From JAOTZA01 sp965224065 (GTDB taxonomy: Bacteria; Acidobacteriota; Thermoanaerobaculia; Multivoradales; JAHEKO01), in NCBI GenBank assembly GCA_965224065.1, contig CBDCYF010000005.1:1612001-1676000 (forward strand): a stretch of DNA of 64,000 nt, given 5' to 3'. Numbering within the stretch: the stretch's first letter is position 1; every line of letters begins with the position of its first letter. The notes below the pieces were generated by a model that was given only the letters and a program-made list of their open reading frames with translations, ran no database searches and had not been told where the DNA came from. The position numbers and the translations under genes were made by a program. Of this stretch, positions 1 to 8,307 are shown one piece after another.

Positions 1-3000
1 CGTGCCGCTTTAAAGTGATTCCTCCCCCGCCCGCGTTCGGGTAAAGGCGAGCCGCCAACGCCACGCCGGTTTCCGTCGCCGCAAACTCAACCGTTAGAGC
101 CGTCACGGCGAATTCTAGGCCGTCCTCAAAAGCGTCCGCGTATGGAAGCGACGTGCCGGCGACCTCGCCCAGGAGGGCGCAATTGAAATCTTCGCAACTT
201 TGTACGCCTTGGGAGAGCGAAAACTCCCTCGCAAAACTCCGCACCGTATGCCTGGTTCCGTTGACCAGAAATGTCCCCGCAGTTACTGATCTTCCCAATG
301 ACTCAAAACTCGAGCCGGACGTGAACTGGTTGAACCCGGCTCGGTCGACCGGGCCATCGCGGCGCGATTGTCGTTTGGGTTTTTCTGGCCCTGGGTCGGC
401 CGCAGTCACGTTGACAGGTTCGTCATCCGCGCAGTGGATATTGCCTTTGTCGTCCGGATTGGCGCAGTTAATGACCAGCCCGTATGGATCGGTGTACTTA
501 AGCGGGTTCCCGAGCACGTACGCGTAGCGGTTCCAGCTCTGAGGTACTCTGATGCTGCCTCCTACTGGGTCAACCGACATAAACCTCCCCTGAACCGGGT
601 TGCAGTACCTTGCGTGCATGTAGTCAAGGTCCTGGAGTGCCGAATCAATCGAGGCGTCGATCTCGGCGGCAAAGACCGCTCCCTGGGCGACGCTGAAGTC
701 CGGCCCCAGGGTGATCGAGTCCCCGGCTTCGAACCGCACTTCCTGGGTCGAGGTGATGTCGGTGTTCTCGGAAGTTACCTCATCGCAGCCGGTGAAGGTC
801 TGACCCGTTGAGACCGTCTGGTTGTCAACGGTCTTGATCGCCGGGACTCCCGCTGGGCAGCCTTCGGAGAGGTAGGGGTCTCGCTCGTGGCCGGTGAACT
901 GGAGCTCCTGATCGGCTACGGGCGTGACCTCTTCCCCGAAGGCGGTGTAGGTGTGGGCGCTGTGGACGGTGGCATCGGAGCGGGTCCACAGGCGGATCGT
1001 CCCCAGGTGGTCCAAGTGAGCGTGGCGGACACCCACGACCGGCTCATCGGTCGCTAAGACCTGGCCCTGGCGGTGGATGGTGTCTTTGTCCCAGTCGGTG
1101 TCGCCGGTCAGACGGGAGAATTTTCTGAGCACCATGCCGTCGAGGTCCCGCAGCACCCAGGTCTCGGAGGCATTGGGAGGGTTGGTGATCGTGACGATCC
1201 GCTCGTCATCGGCCGTGTAGACAAAGGAAAGATCGGTGCCGCCAGGCTGGTCCTGGTGGAGCATCATCTGATCGAGACCGTCGTAGGCATAGAAGGCCGT
1301 TCCCCAACTGCTCTGGTTGCCCCGGTCGTCGTAGGTGACCGGACGCTCGGTCGTTCCGGTGAGCCGGTTGGTCGCCGGGTCCACCCCGATCGAGCGCGAC
1401 CCCACCGGGTCGGTCGCAGCGTGGACCCGGTTGCCGAACGGGTCGTAGGCCGAGGTCTCACCCAACTGGCCCTGGGAGGCGGTCCCCGAGACCAGACGGC
1501 TCACGCCGTCGTAGACGAAGACGTCCGAGCCCATGGTTTTGACGTTCCCCGCCCCGTCGTAGCCATAGGTCCCGGTGTCGAAGTCGGTGCCGCTGACCCC
1601 GGTGGTCTGGATTCGCGCCGGACGGCGCATCGACTGCGGGTCGAGTCCGTAGACGTCGGTGACACCGTTGGCGTGGACCACCGAAGCCAGCATCTCGTTG
1701 GGATGATACGCGAGTGCACTCGCAAACCCCGAGACCGACGAGAGAAACCCATTCATATAGCCGTGGGTCACGGTGCGCGAGGGCTGGCCCGAGGGGTTGC
1801 CCGGGGTGCACTCCGAGTTCACCGCGATGGTACAGGTCGGGTAGGTCAGGTCTTCCAGATTCCCCAGGTCGGTCCAGCTAAACTCGGTCTCGAACCAGAT
1901 CTCGGGACCCAAGAGCACCGAGCCGCCCGAGGTGAAATCGGTCCGCTCGGTCTCGCGCTTTGAGACCCTTCCCCCGACTCCGTTGTAGGTGTAGATCTCC
2001 CGGATCTTCAAGTCGACATTCGAGAACTCGGAGAGATAGTTGTGCCGGGTGGCGGAGGTGAGCTTGCCTTCGGCCAGCCCGGCGGTCCCGTAGACGAACT
2101 CCTTCCACGTCCTCCCCCCGGCCCCGGACTCTTCGACCGTGACCAACCGCTCCTTGCGGTCATAGAGAAACTCGAGATCGTTGCTCCCGTCAACCTTCTG
2201 CCTCACATGGCCGCGGGCGTCGTACTTGGGGTAGGTCACCGTGCCGCCTCCCGCGGCCCCCTTCTCCGGGTGGGTCTCACCGGTCAGAAACCCCCGGCCG
2301 TCGTAGGTGAAGGAACGCGTCTGGGTAACGGGGCTTCCTCCCACCGTGGCCGTGGTCGAGACCGAGGCGAGCCGGTTGCCCTCGTCGTACCCATAGGTCG
2401 TGGTCACGAGCGCGCCCCCCTCGCCCGAGGGCTCGCTCACCTGGTGGAGACGCCCCTGCCGGTCGTAGATCTCGGTGGTGGTCGACGGGGCCTCGCCCCC
2501 GGCGCCCTGGATCCTGATCGTCCGGGCCACCTCGGAGACCCCCTGGTAGGCGAGGGTCACGTCGTGGGCCGCCCCGTCGGGGGGACGGATCGTCCCCGGA
2601 CGGCCAAAAGCATCGTAGTTTAAAAACTCGGTCTTGTTCGCCGGGGTCCCGGTCTCGACCTCGGAGACCGAGGCCCGCTCGCCCCGGGCGGTGTAGAGCG
2701 TCCGGCGCACGTTGAACGTACCGGAGGGGAGCTTGCGCTTCTCCTCGAGCACCCGCCCCAGGTCATCGAAGACGACCTCTTCCTCGGCCAGCACCGGGGT
2801 GGCCGCGCCGTTCGGCGTGCGCTGGATCGTGACCTTTGCCTTCTGCCCCACCGTCGCGTTGGTGTAGCTGGTCTCGACCCAGGCCCCGTGGCCCGCCTCC
2901 GGCTGCTCATCCGTCAACCGCCCTAAAGCGTCGTAGTCGAAGTCGGTCGTGATGCCTGAGATGTCGTCGGTCGAGGCGATCAACCCGGTCGACGGGTCGA

Positions 3001-5125
3001 TCGTGTGCCGGAAGAGCCGCAGATCGCCGGCCGGGTCCAGATAGTCGGTGAATCGCACCACACCGACCATGTAGTTGTGACGGATCTCGTATTGGTTGGT
3101 TCCCGGGAGACCCAAGGCGCACAGATCGCTCGTCGTCAGGACCGTTTGGAGGTCGCCGCCGTAGGAGCGCTCGAACCGGAACTCGCCGGCCCCGTTGCGC
3201 TGGAACTCGGTGACGACGTCCGTGGCTCCTTCGGCGATCGGGGCGGTGGTGTCGGCGAACGCCCTTCTGCGGGTCATGAATCCTCGGGTGTCGAAGCAGA
3301 AGGTCTCGCGCTGGGTTTGGCCCCCTTCGGTCATCTCGCGGCTCTCGAACGTATCCAGGATCCAGGCATCGGTGGTCGAAGGCGGGGTGAACGAGCCCGG
3401 GTAGGTCCCGTTGCCCGGGTTGTAGTCGGTCGTCGTGACCCGGACGTTGCCCGAGGCGAAGTCCCCACTGGTGGTCGCGGTCCGGTAGTGCCCCAGGCCG
3501 TCGAAATCGGAGAAGACCGTCTCGGAGAACCGGCCGCCGTCGTCGTGGTAGATCGTCCGGGACGCCTGGAGGCGCCGGTTCGTGTCGTTCAACAGCTCGA
3601 GGATCGGACCCACGGGGGTGGTGATCAGCCCGCCCAGCTCGTCCGACTCATAGGTCACATAGGTCGAGCGGATGAGGTTTCCACCACAATTGCCGTCGTA
3701 GACCTGGGTCGAGAGGTAGTGTCCGTTGCTCTTGGGCTCCTCCCAGGAGAACGGCAGCCCGTAAGACCAGCCCGGGTCCGGGTTCGAGTCCTCCGTCGGG
3801 CTCTCATACCCCGGGTTGGCGTCGAAGTAGTGGGTGGTGCAAAACCCCGCCGGGTCCGTGACGTCGGCCTTGAGCTCGCGCGGCCGGGGCTGGCCCGGGT
3901 TGTACGGCTCGGGAGGGACGAGCTCGCGCCGGTAGCGCCAGCTCCCCAAGACGTTCCCGTCCGCATCGAGCGTCCGGCGAAAGGTCACGCCCCGGGTCTC
4001 GGTCAGCGGGTACGGCCGCGGCGAGGAGCCCTCGTTCCACAGCGGCATGTCGATGGTCGCGTAGGTCCACTCGATCTGCCCGCGGGTGGGAAGCCGGATC
4101 CCCTTGAGCGCGCCCGACTCGCCCAGGCCGCCGCAGAAGGTCAAGTAGCGCGGCGCGCCCCCCGGCTCGGTCATCTCATAGGTCAGCCCCTCGGGCAGGC
4201 TCACCTGGGTCAAGAAGCGCACGTCGTGCTCGGTCTCGGGGAAGGTCGCCCCGCAGCCGCCTTCGATCTCGGCCGCCTGGTAGGTGAGGGTGGTGACCGA
4301 GCGGGTCCCGTCAAAGCCCGGAAGATCGACCTCGGTCACGTAGTAGTCGTCGATGTCCGAGAAGTAGGTCAAGGTCACGGTCCGGGAGCGGTTGGGGTGG
4401 GCCGCCGTGTGGCTGTCGGTGATCGTCCACACCCAGGTGGCGCCGCGGGCTCCATAGGCGATGTCGATGAAGTTGGCGTGCGGGTCGCTCCTGCGGGTCA
4501 GGTGCCACTTGTTCGACTGCGGCGAGATGGGGAGCGAGTAGGCGAACTCGTGGATCTCACCGTTGGGGAACTCCACGGTATAGAGCGAGGTGGTCACCTC
4601 CTCGAGCCGGAGGTAGGTGTTGTCGCGTGTGTACCACACCCCGGTGGTTCCACTCTCGCCTCGATGGAGCGAGTCGTAGAAGTAGTGAACCCCGCCGTCG
4701 GGGCTGAAGTAGCGCCAGTGATCCCAATCGTGCGGGTTCTCGGAGCCCGGGTCGGGCGAGAGCAGGAACCCGGGATTGATCGTCCAGCCAAAACCCGCGT
4801 TGACGTCCGCCCGCGGGCTCGCCACCGATTCGAGACCTCCCCCCATCAAGAGCTCGGTCTCGTAATCCCATAACTTTGAGTTATAGACGAGACTCAGACC
4901 GTGCGAGAGCTCGGCCCGCACCGGGGTCGGGTCGCCTAGGGGAATCACGACCGTCAATCCGCCCGAAAATACGCTCACCGTGTCGATGTCGCCCACGTCG
5001 TACACCGACTCGGCGTCAAACCCTCGTTTCTCGTTCTCGCCCTCCTGGGAGAAAACCGGCCCACACAGGAGCCCCGCAACCAGGACTACCAACGACTGCT
5101 TCTTCCCGACCAACGCGAAAGCCAT
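1..5125 (-). CDS. Secreted RHS/YD-repeat protein, C-terminus beyond window
   Basis: Large polymorphic-toxin-like or surface RHS protein, at least 1,708 residues, open from the ATG at 5125 to the left edge. The start is supported by AAGGAGGGGG just upstream and by a signal peptide in residues 1-26 (hydrophobic core LVVLVAGLLCG, likely cut after VFS). Residues about 30-700 are a beta-rich N-terminal region; about 700-1400 carry YD-type repeats such as YDALGRLTDEQ and YGYDGAGNVKTMG. The RHS core is near 1500-1550 with LDYMHARYCNPVQGRF followed by two DPxG motifs (D1519, D1546). From about 1550 the sequence is the variable tip, which I do not recognise. About 67 residues (1418-1490) are inserted in the core between GHERD and LDYMHARY. 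In the family such proteins form a shell around a C-terminal toxin or act at the cell surface; which applies here cannot be decided. Confidence 0.9.
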   Translation of the reverse strand, partial: MAFALVGKKQSLVVLVAGLLCGPVFSQEGENEKRGFDAESVYDVGDIDTVSVFSGGLTVVIPLGDPTPVRAELSHGLSLVYNSKLWDYETELLMGGGLESVASPRADVNAGFGWTINPGFLLSPDPGSENPHDWDHWRYFSPDGGVHYFYDSLHRGESGTTGVWYTRDNTYLRLEEVTTSLYTVEFPNGEIHEFAYSLPISPQSNKWHLTRRSDPHANFIDIAYGARGATWVWTITDSHTAAHPNRSRTVTLTYFSDIDDYYVTEVDLPGFDGTRSVTTLTYQAAEIEGGCGATFPETEHDVRFLTQVSLPEGLTYEMTEPGGAPRYLTFCGGLGESGALKGIRLPTRGQIEWTYATIDMPLWNEGSSPRPYPLTETRGVTFRRTLDADGNVLGSWRYRRELVPPEPYNPGQPRPRELKADVTDPAGFCTTHYFDANPGYESPTEDSNPDPGWSYGLPFSWEEPKSNGHYLSTQVYDGNCGGNLIRSTYVTYESDELGGLITTPVGPILELLNDTNRRLQASRTIYHDDGGRFSETVFSDFDGLGHYRTATTSGDFASGNVRVTTTDYNPGNGTYPGSFTPPSTTDAWILDTFESREMTEGGQTQRETFCFDTRGFMTRRRAFADTTAPIAEGATDVVTEFQRNGAGEFRFERSYGGDLQTVLTTSDLCALGLPGTNQYEIRHNYMVGVVRFTDYLDPAGDLRLFRHTIDPSTGLIASTDDISGITTDFDYDALGRLTDEQPEAGHGAWVETSYTNATVGQKAKVTIQRTPNGAATPVLAEEEVVFDDLGRVLEEKRKLPSGTFNVRRTLYTARGERASVSEVETGTPANKTEFLNYDAFGRPGTIRPPDGAAHDVTLAYQGVSEVARTIRIQGAGGEAPSTTTEIYDRQGRLHQVSEPSGEGGALVTTTYGYDEGNRLASVSTTATVGGSPVTQTRSFTYDGRGFLTGETHPEKGAAGGGTVTYPKYDARGHVRQKVDGSNDLEFLYDRKERLVTVEESGAGGRTWKEFVYGTAGLAEGKLTSATRHNYLSEFSNVDLKIREIYTYNGVGGRVSKRETERTDFTSGGSVLLGPEIWFETEFSWTDLGNLEDLTYPTCTIAVNSECTPGNPSGQPSRTVTHGYMNGFLSSVSGFASALAYHPNEMLASVVHANGVTDVYGLDPQSMRRPARIQTTGVSGTDFDTGTYGYDGAGNVKTMGSDVFVYDGVSRLVSGTASQGQLGETSAYDPFGNRVHAATDPVGSRSIGVDPATNRLTGTTERPVTYDDRGNQSSWGTAFYAYDGLDQMMLHQDQPGGTDLSFVYTADDERIVTITNPPNASETWVLRDLDGMVLRKFSRLTGDTDWDKDTIHRQGQVLATDEPVVGVRHAHLDHLGTIRLWTRSDATVHSAHTYTAFGEEVTPVADQELQFTGHERDPYLSEGCPAGVPAIKTVDNQTVSTGQTFTGCDEVTSENTDITSTQEVRFEAGDSITLGPDFSVAQGAVFAAEIDASIDSALQDLDYMHARYCNPVQGRFMSVDPVGGSIRVPQSWNRYAYVLGNPLKYTDPYGLVINCANPDDKGNIHCADDEPVNVTAADPGPEKPKRQSRRDGPVDRAGFNQFTSGSSFESLGRSVTAGTFLVNGTRHTVRSFAREFSLSQGVQSCEDFNCALLGEVAGTSLPYADAFEDGLEFAVTALTVEFAATETGVALAARLYPNAGGGGITLKRH

Positions 5126-5284
5126 ACAACCCCCTCCTTTTTTGGAAGTTGCGACCCGTCGCCCTCCCCCTTTGAGCGCGATTCGTAGTCCACCGATACC
5201 ACCGGGGACGGGATCTGGCAAACCGCGGCGGGGCGATGCGGCGGCGAGGATCCGTCCGAGCGCGGTAAGTGGCGAAGAGGACAG

Positions 5285-5313
5285 AAATAATGGGCTTGCG
5301 AGAATGATGACAA
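5285..5313 (-). promoter_or_regulatory. Candidate promoter of the RHS gene
   Basis: On the minus strand a -35 TTGTCA (5313-5308) is followed by 17 bases and a -10 TTATTT (5290-5285), in an AT-rich island inside otherwise very GC-rich sequence. The start of transcription would lie near 5278, leaving about 150 bases of leader before the ATG at 5125. Inferred from sequence only. Confidence 0.4.
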
Positions 5314-5378
5314 ATCTTGGGGCCGGACGGACCGAATCGGACCGGCGGAAAAAACGGGAAGTACCGGCCCCGTCCGAA

Positions 5379-5850
5379 AACGGCCGCCAGGGCGGCGCCC
5401 AACGGCCGGCAGGGGCGCCGGCCCAACGGCCGCCAGAGGCGGCGGCCGCTTCAGGGGGCCATAACAGAAGGTAGGCGCGGGGCTTGCCCCCGCCCGAGCA
5501 CAACGGCCGCCAGAGACGGCGGCCGCTTCAGGGGTCGTAGCCGAAGGTAGGGGCGGGGCTTGCCCCCGCCCGAGCACAACGGCCGCCAGAGACGCCGGCC
5601 GCTTCAAGGGGTCGCAGCCGAAGGTAGGGGCGGGGCTTGCCCCCGCCCGAGAACGGCCGGCAGGGGCGCCGGCCGCTTCAGGGGTCGTAGCCGAAGGTAG
5701 GGGCGGGGCTTGCCCCCACCCGAGACCGGCCGGCAGAGACGGCGGCCAACGGCCGCCAGAGGCGGCGGCCGCTTCAGGGGGCGTAGCCGAAGGTAGGGGC
5801 GGGGCTCGCCCCGCCCGAGAACGGCCGGCAGGGGCGCCGGCCGCTTCAGG
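5379..5850. repeat. Array of palindromic hairpin repeats (REP-like)
   Basis: Two alternating palindromes repeat with a period of about 72-77 bases. Element A is an 8-bp stem and 6-base loop; copies begin at about 5403, 5427, 5504, 5580, 5654, 5728, 5750 and 5822. Some copies use the arm pair CGGCCGGC/GCCGGCCG and others CGGCCGCC/GGCGGCCG, so both arms change together. Element B is a GC hairpin of the type GGGGCGGGGCTTGCCCC between successive A elements. The constant text CTTCAGGG and TAGCCGAAGGTA links them. The array fills the gap between the thrS stop and the RHS promoter region; no gene is seen here. It resembles dispersed REP elements, not CRISPR, because the spacers are repeated too. Confidence 0.85.
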
Positions 5851-5890
5851 GTGTGCGCGATGCTTCGGGCGCCAACGGGTCGATTGTCGG

Positions 5891-7822
5891 CTAGAGATCG
5901 AGGCTGCGGTTGGTCGCGTGGTCGAGAATCCGGGCGGTCACGGTCTCCAGGTCGACGGCCCCCAGGTCTTCGCCGGTGCGCAGCCGAACGGCCACCTGGC
6001 CGGCCTCTTCTTCGCGCTTCCCCACCACCAGCATGTAGGGAATTTTCTGCATCTGGGCTTCGCGGATCTTGTAGCCAAGCTTTTCGTCGCGCCGGTCGGT
6101 CTCGGCGCGCACGCCGGCTTCTACGAGCTTCTCGGCCACGGCCTCGCCGTACTCTGTAAACCGCTCCGAAACAGGCAGCACGAGCGCCTGAACGGGCGCG
6201 AGCCACACCGGAAACGCCCCGCCGGTGTGCTCGATCAGGATACCGAGAAAGCGTTCCACCGAGCCCAGCATGGCGCGATGGATCATCACCGGCCGGTGCT
6301 CGCCGCCGTCGTCGCCGACATAACTCAGATCGAAGCGTTCCGGGAGATGGTAGTCGAGCTGGACGGTGCCGAGCTGCCAGCGCCGCTTGAGCGCGTCTTC
6401 GACGTGGAAGTCGATCTTGGGGCCGTAGAAGGCGCCGTCGCCGAGGTTGACCTGATGGTCGATCCCCGCCTTCTCGAGCGCTGCAGCCAGCGCACCTTCG
6501 GCCCGGTCCCACAGCTCGTCCGTCCCCAACCGTTTCTCGGGCCGGGTGGAGAGCTCGATCGCCAGCCCCTGGAACCCGAAGGTCGAATAGAGCTTCTGGA
6601 TCATCGCCACAGCGGCCAGCACTTCCCCCTCGACCTGTTCGTCCGAGCAGAAGATGTGGGCGTCGTCCTGGGCAAACGAGCGCACCCGGGTCAGGCCCGA
6701 GGTCATGCCGCTTTTCTCGTAGCGGTGGAGACGCCCAAAATCCGCGTACCGAACCGGCAGGTCGCGATACGAACGGCGCCGGTTGGCAAAGATCAGACAG
6801 TGGGTCGGACAGTTCATCGGCTTGACCGCGAACTGTCGATCGTCCATGTCGGAGAAGAACATCGCCTCGCGGTAGTTGTCGTAGTGGCCCGAGGTGTGCC
6901 AGAGCTCGACGTCCAGGATCTGCGGGGTCACGACTTCGCCGTAGCCACCCGCGGTTTGAAGCTCACGGACAAAGTCCACCAGCGCGTTGTAGACAAACGC
7001 GCCCTTGGGATGAAAAAACGGCGAGGCCGGAGCGTGCTCGCTAAAGCTGAAGAGGTCCAGGTCGATTCCCAGCCGCCGGTGGTCGCGGGTCTTGGCGAGC
7101 TCGACCGAGGCCAGATGCTCTTCGAGCTCCTTTTTGGAGCCAAAGGCGGTCCCATAGACGCGCTGGAGCATCTCGTTCGACTCGTCGCCCTTCCAGTAGA
7201 CCCCCGAGGCCTCGAGGATCTTGACGGCGCCGATCTGATCGAGCCGCTGGGCGTGCGGGCCCCGGCAAAGATCGGTGAACTCGCCGTGCCGGTAGAGCGT
7301 GATGGTCTCGTCCTCGGGAATGTCCTCCAGCCGGGCGACCTTGAGGCTCTCCCCCATGCCGGCAAAGAGCTCCGCCGCTTCGGCGCGCGAGATCTCGATG
7401 CGCTCGAAGGTGCTGTCCTCGGAGAGAATCTCCTGCATCTTGCTCTCGATCTTCTCCAGGTCCTCGGCGGTGAAGGTGCGGTCGATGCGAAAGTCGTACT
7501 GAAACTTCTCCGAATGATCCTGGCGGCCGACGTCGATCTCGACCTCGGGCCACAGGCGTTTGACCGCGTCGGCCAGAACGTGCTCGGCGCTGTGGCGCAG
7601 AAAGGGCCCGGCCTCGGCGTCACGGCCGGTGAGGATGCGAAACGGACCGCCCTCATTCAGCGGCTGGCGCAGATCCACCGGCTTGCCGTTCAAGACCGCG
7701 CCGACCGCGGCCCGCGCCAGGCCCGCCCCGATCGCGGCCGCCACGTCGAGAGCGGTCGTGCCGGCCGCGGCCTCGCGGGACGAGCCGTCGGGCAACTGTA
7801 GCGAGAGAACGCTTTCAGACAT
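5891..7822 (-). CDS. thrS: Threonine--tRNA ligase
   Basis: Class II aminoacyl-tRNA synthetase that charges tRNA-Thr in the cytoplasm. At 643 residues it matches the usual length (642 in E. coli). An N-terminal TGS domain occupies residues 1-65. The editing domain follows, with the metal-binding HSAEH at 77-81. The catalytic core has PMNCPTHCLIF, the class II motif 2 stretch RLHRYEKSGMTSGLTRVR and motif 3 MIHRAMLGSVERF. The anticodon-binding domain is at the C-terminus. The gene lies downstream of two tRNA-Val genes on the same strand and may be read through from their promoter; infC-rpmI-rplT, its common neighbours, are absent. No strong ribosome-binding site precedes the ATG. Confidence 0.97.
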   Translation of the reverse strand: MSESVLSLQLPDGSSREAAAGTTALDVAAAIGAGLARAAVGAVLNGKPVDLRQPLNEGGPFRILTGRDAEAGPFLRHSAEHVLADAVKRLWPEVEIDVGRQDHSEKFQYDFRIDRTFTAEDLEKIESKMQEILSEDSTFERIEISRAEAAELFAGMGESLKVARLEDIPEDETITLYRHGEFTDLCRGPHAQRLDQIGAVKILEASGVYWKGDESNEMLQRVYGTAFGSKKELEEHLASVELAKTRDHRRLGIDLDLFSFSEHAPASPFFHPKGAFVYNALVDFVRELQTAGGYGEVVTPQILDVELWHTSGHYDNYREAMFFSDMDDRQFAVKPMNCPTHCLIFANRRRSYRDLPVRYADFGRLHRYEKSGMTSGLTRVRSFAQDDAHIFCSDEQVEGEVLAAVAMIQKLYSTFGFQGLAIELSTRPEKRLGTDELWDRAEGALAAALEKAGIDHQVNLGDGAFYGPKIDFHVEDALKRRWQLGTVQLDYHLPERFDLSYVGDDGGEHRPVMIHRAMLGSVERFLGILIEHTGGAFPVWLAPVQALVLPVSERFTEYGEAVAEKLVEAGVRAETDRRDEKLGYKIREAQMQKIPYMLVVGKREEEAGQVAVRLRTGEDLGAVDLETVTARILDHATNRSLDL

Positions 7823-7836
7823 GAGATCGGCGAGGT

Positions 7837-7913
7837 TGGTAGGCGCTAGCGGACTCGAACCGCTGACCTCTACCGTGTGAAGGTAGCGCTCTAACCAGCT
7901 GAGCTAAGCGCCT
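7837..7913 (-). tRNA. tRNA-Val(CAC)
   Basis: The minus strand folds into a complete cloverleaf of 77 bases. The acceptor stem is AGGCGCT/AGCGCCT, followed by discriminator A and an encoded CCA. The anticodon stem CTACC/GGTAG closes the loop TTCACAC, giving anticodon CAC, which reads GUG. The T arm contains GGTTCGAGTCC. It lies between thrS and a second tRNA-Val. Confidence 0.95.
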
Positions 7914-8030
7914 GCGGCGAACGGCAGCCCGCGAGAGACGTGCGGTAAAGCGGTGCTCGACCACCGCCCAAGAGTGCCACATTCGTCGTTGCTCGCCATT
8001 CTGATCCGCCGTTCGGAACTCGCCGTTCAA

Positions 8031-8107
8031 TGGTAGGCCCGAGCGGACTCGAACCGCTGACCTCTACGATGTCAACGTAGCGCTCTAACCAGCTGAGCTA
8101 CGGGCCT
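8031..8107 (-). tRNA. tRNA-Val(GAC)
   Basis: A second 77-base cloverleaf on the minus strand, with acceptor stem AGGCCCG/CGGGCCT, discriminator A and encoded CCA. The anticodon stem CTACG/CGTAG closes the loop TTGACAT, giving anticodon GAC, which reads GUC and GUU. The D and T arms are identical to those of the neighbouring tRNA-Val(CAC), so the two probably arose by tandem duplication. Confidence 0.95.
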
Positions 8108-8155
8108 ATGACCTCCAGCGGAGCCTGTCGCCAGGCCGTCCGCCGAGGGGCGATG

Positions 8156-8184
8156 AGGCTAGCAAACGGCCCGTGACAGGTCAA
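8156..8184 (-). promoter_or_regulatory. Candidate promoter of the tRNA-Val pair
   Basis: On the minus strand TTGACC (8184-8179), 17 bases, then TAGCCT (8161-8156). Transcription would begin near 8149, about 40 bases before the first tRNA. The -35 is strong and the -10 keeps the conserved TA and final T. Confidence 0.45.
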
Positions 8185-8307
8185 CAGAACGGCCCGCGTG
8201 CTAAAGTTCGACGATCGTTGATGGATGAGCAGCCGCAAGACGACCCTCCGAATCCGTCCGACGTACGCGTCCCCCCGGCTGGGCACATAGCCGGGCGTAA
8301 ATAGCCG

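Noticed and set aside
3005..4873. Long plus-strand open frame of 622 codons opposite the RHS gene
   Set aside because: Arginine/glycine/valine-rich, no recognisable domain; a shadow of the minus-strand RHS frame, as expected for GC-rich DNA.
5379..5850. CRISPR-like regular repeats
   Set aside because: The intervals are themselves repeats, the units are imperfect and palindromic, and no cas gene is near. They are REP-like hairpins.
5918..7801. Plus-strand open frame opposite thrS
   Set aside because: Antisense to the clear thrS gene with no family features; the GC-rich codon pattern makes antisense frames open.
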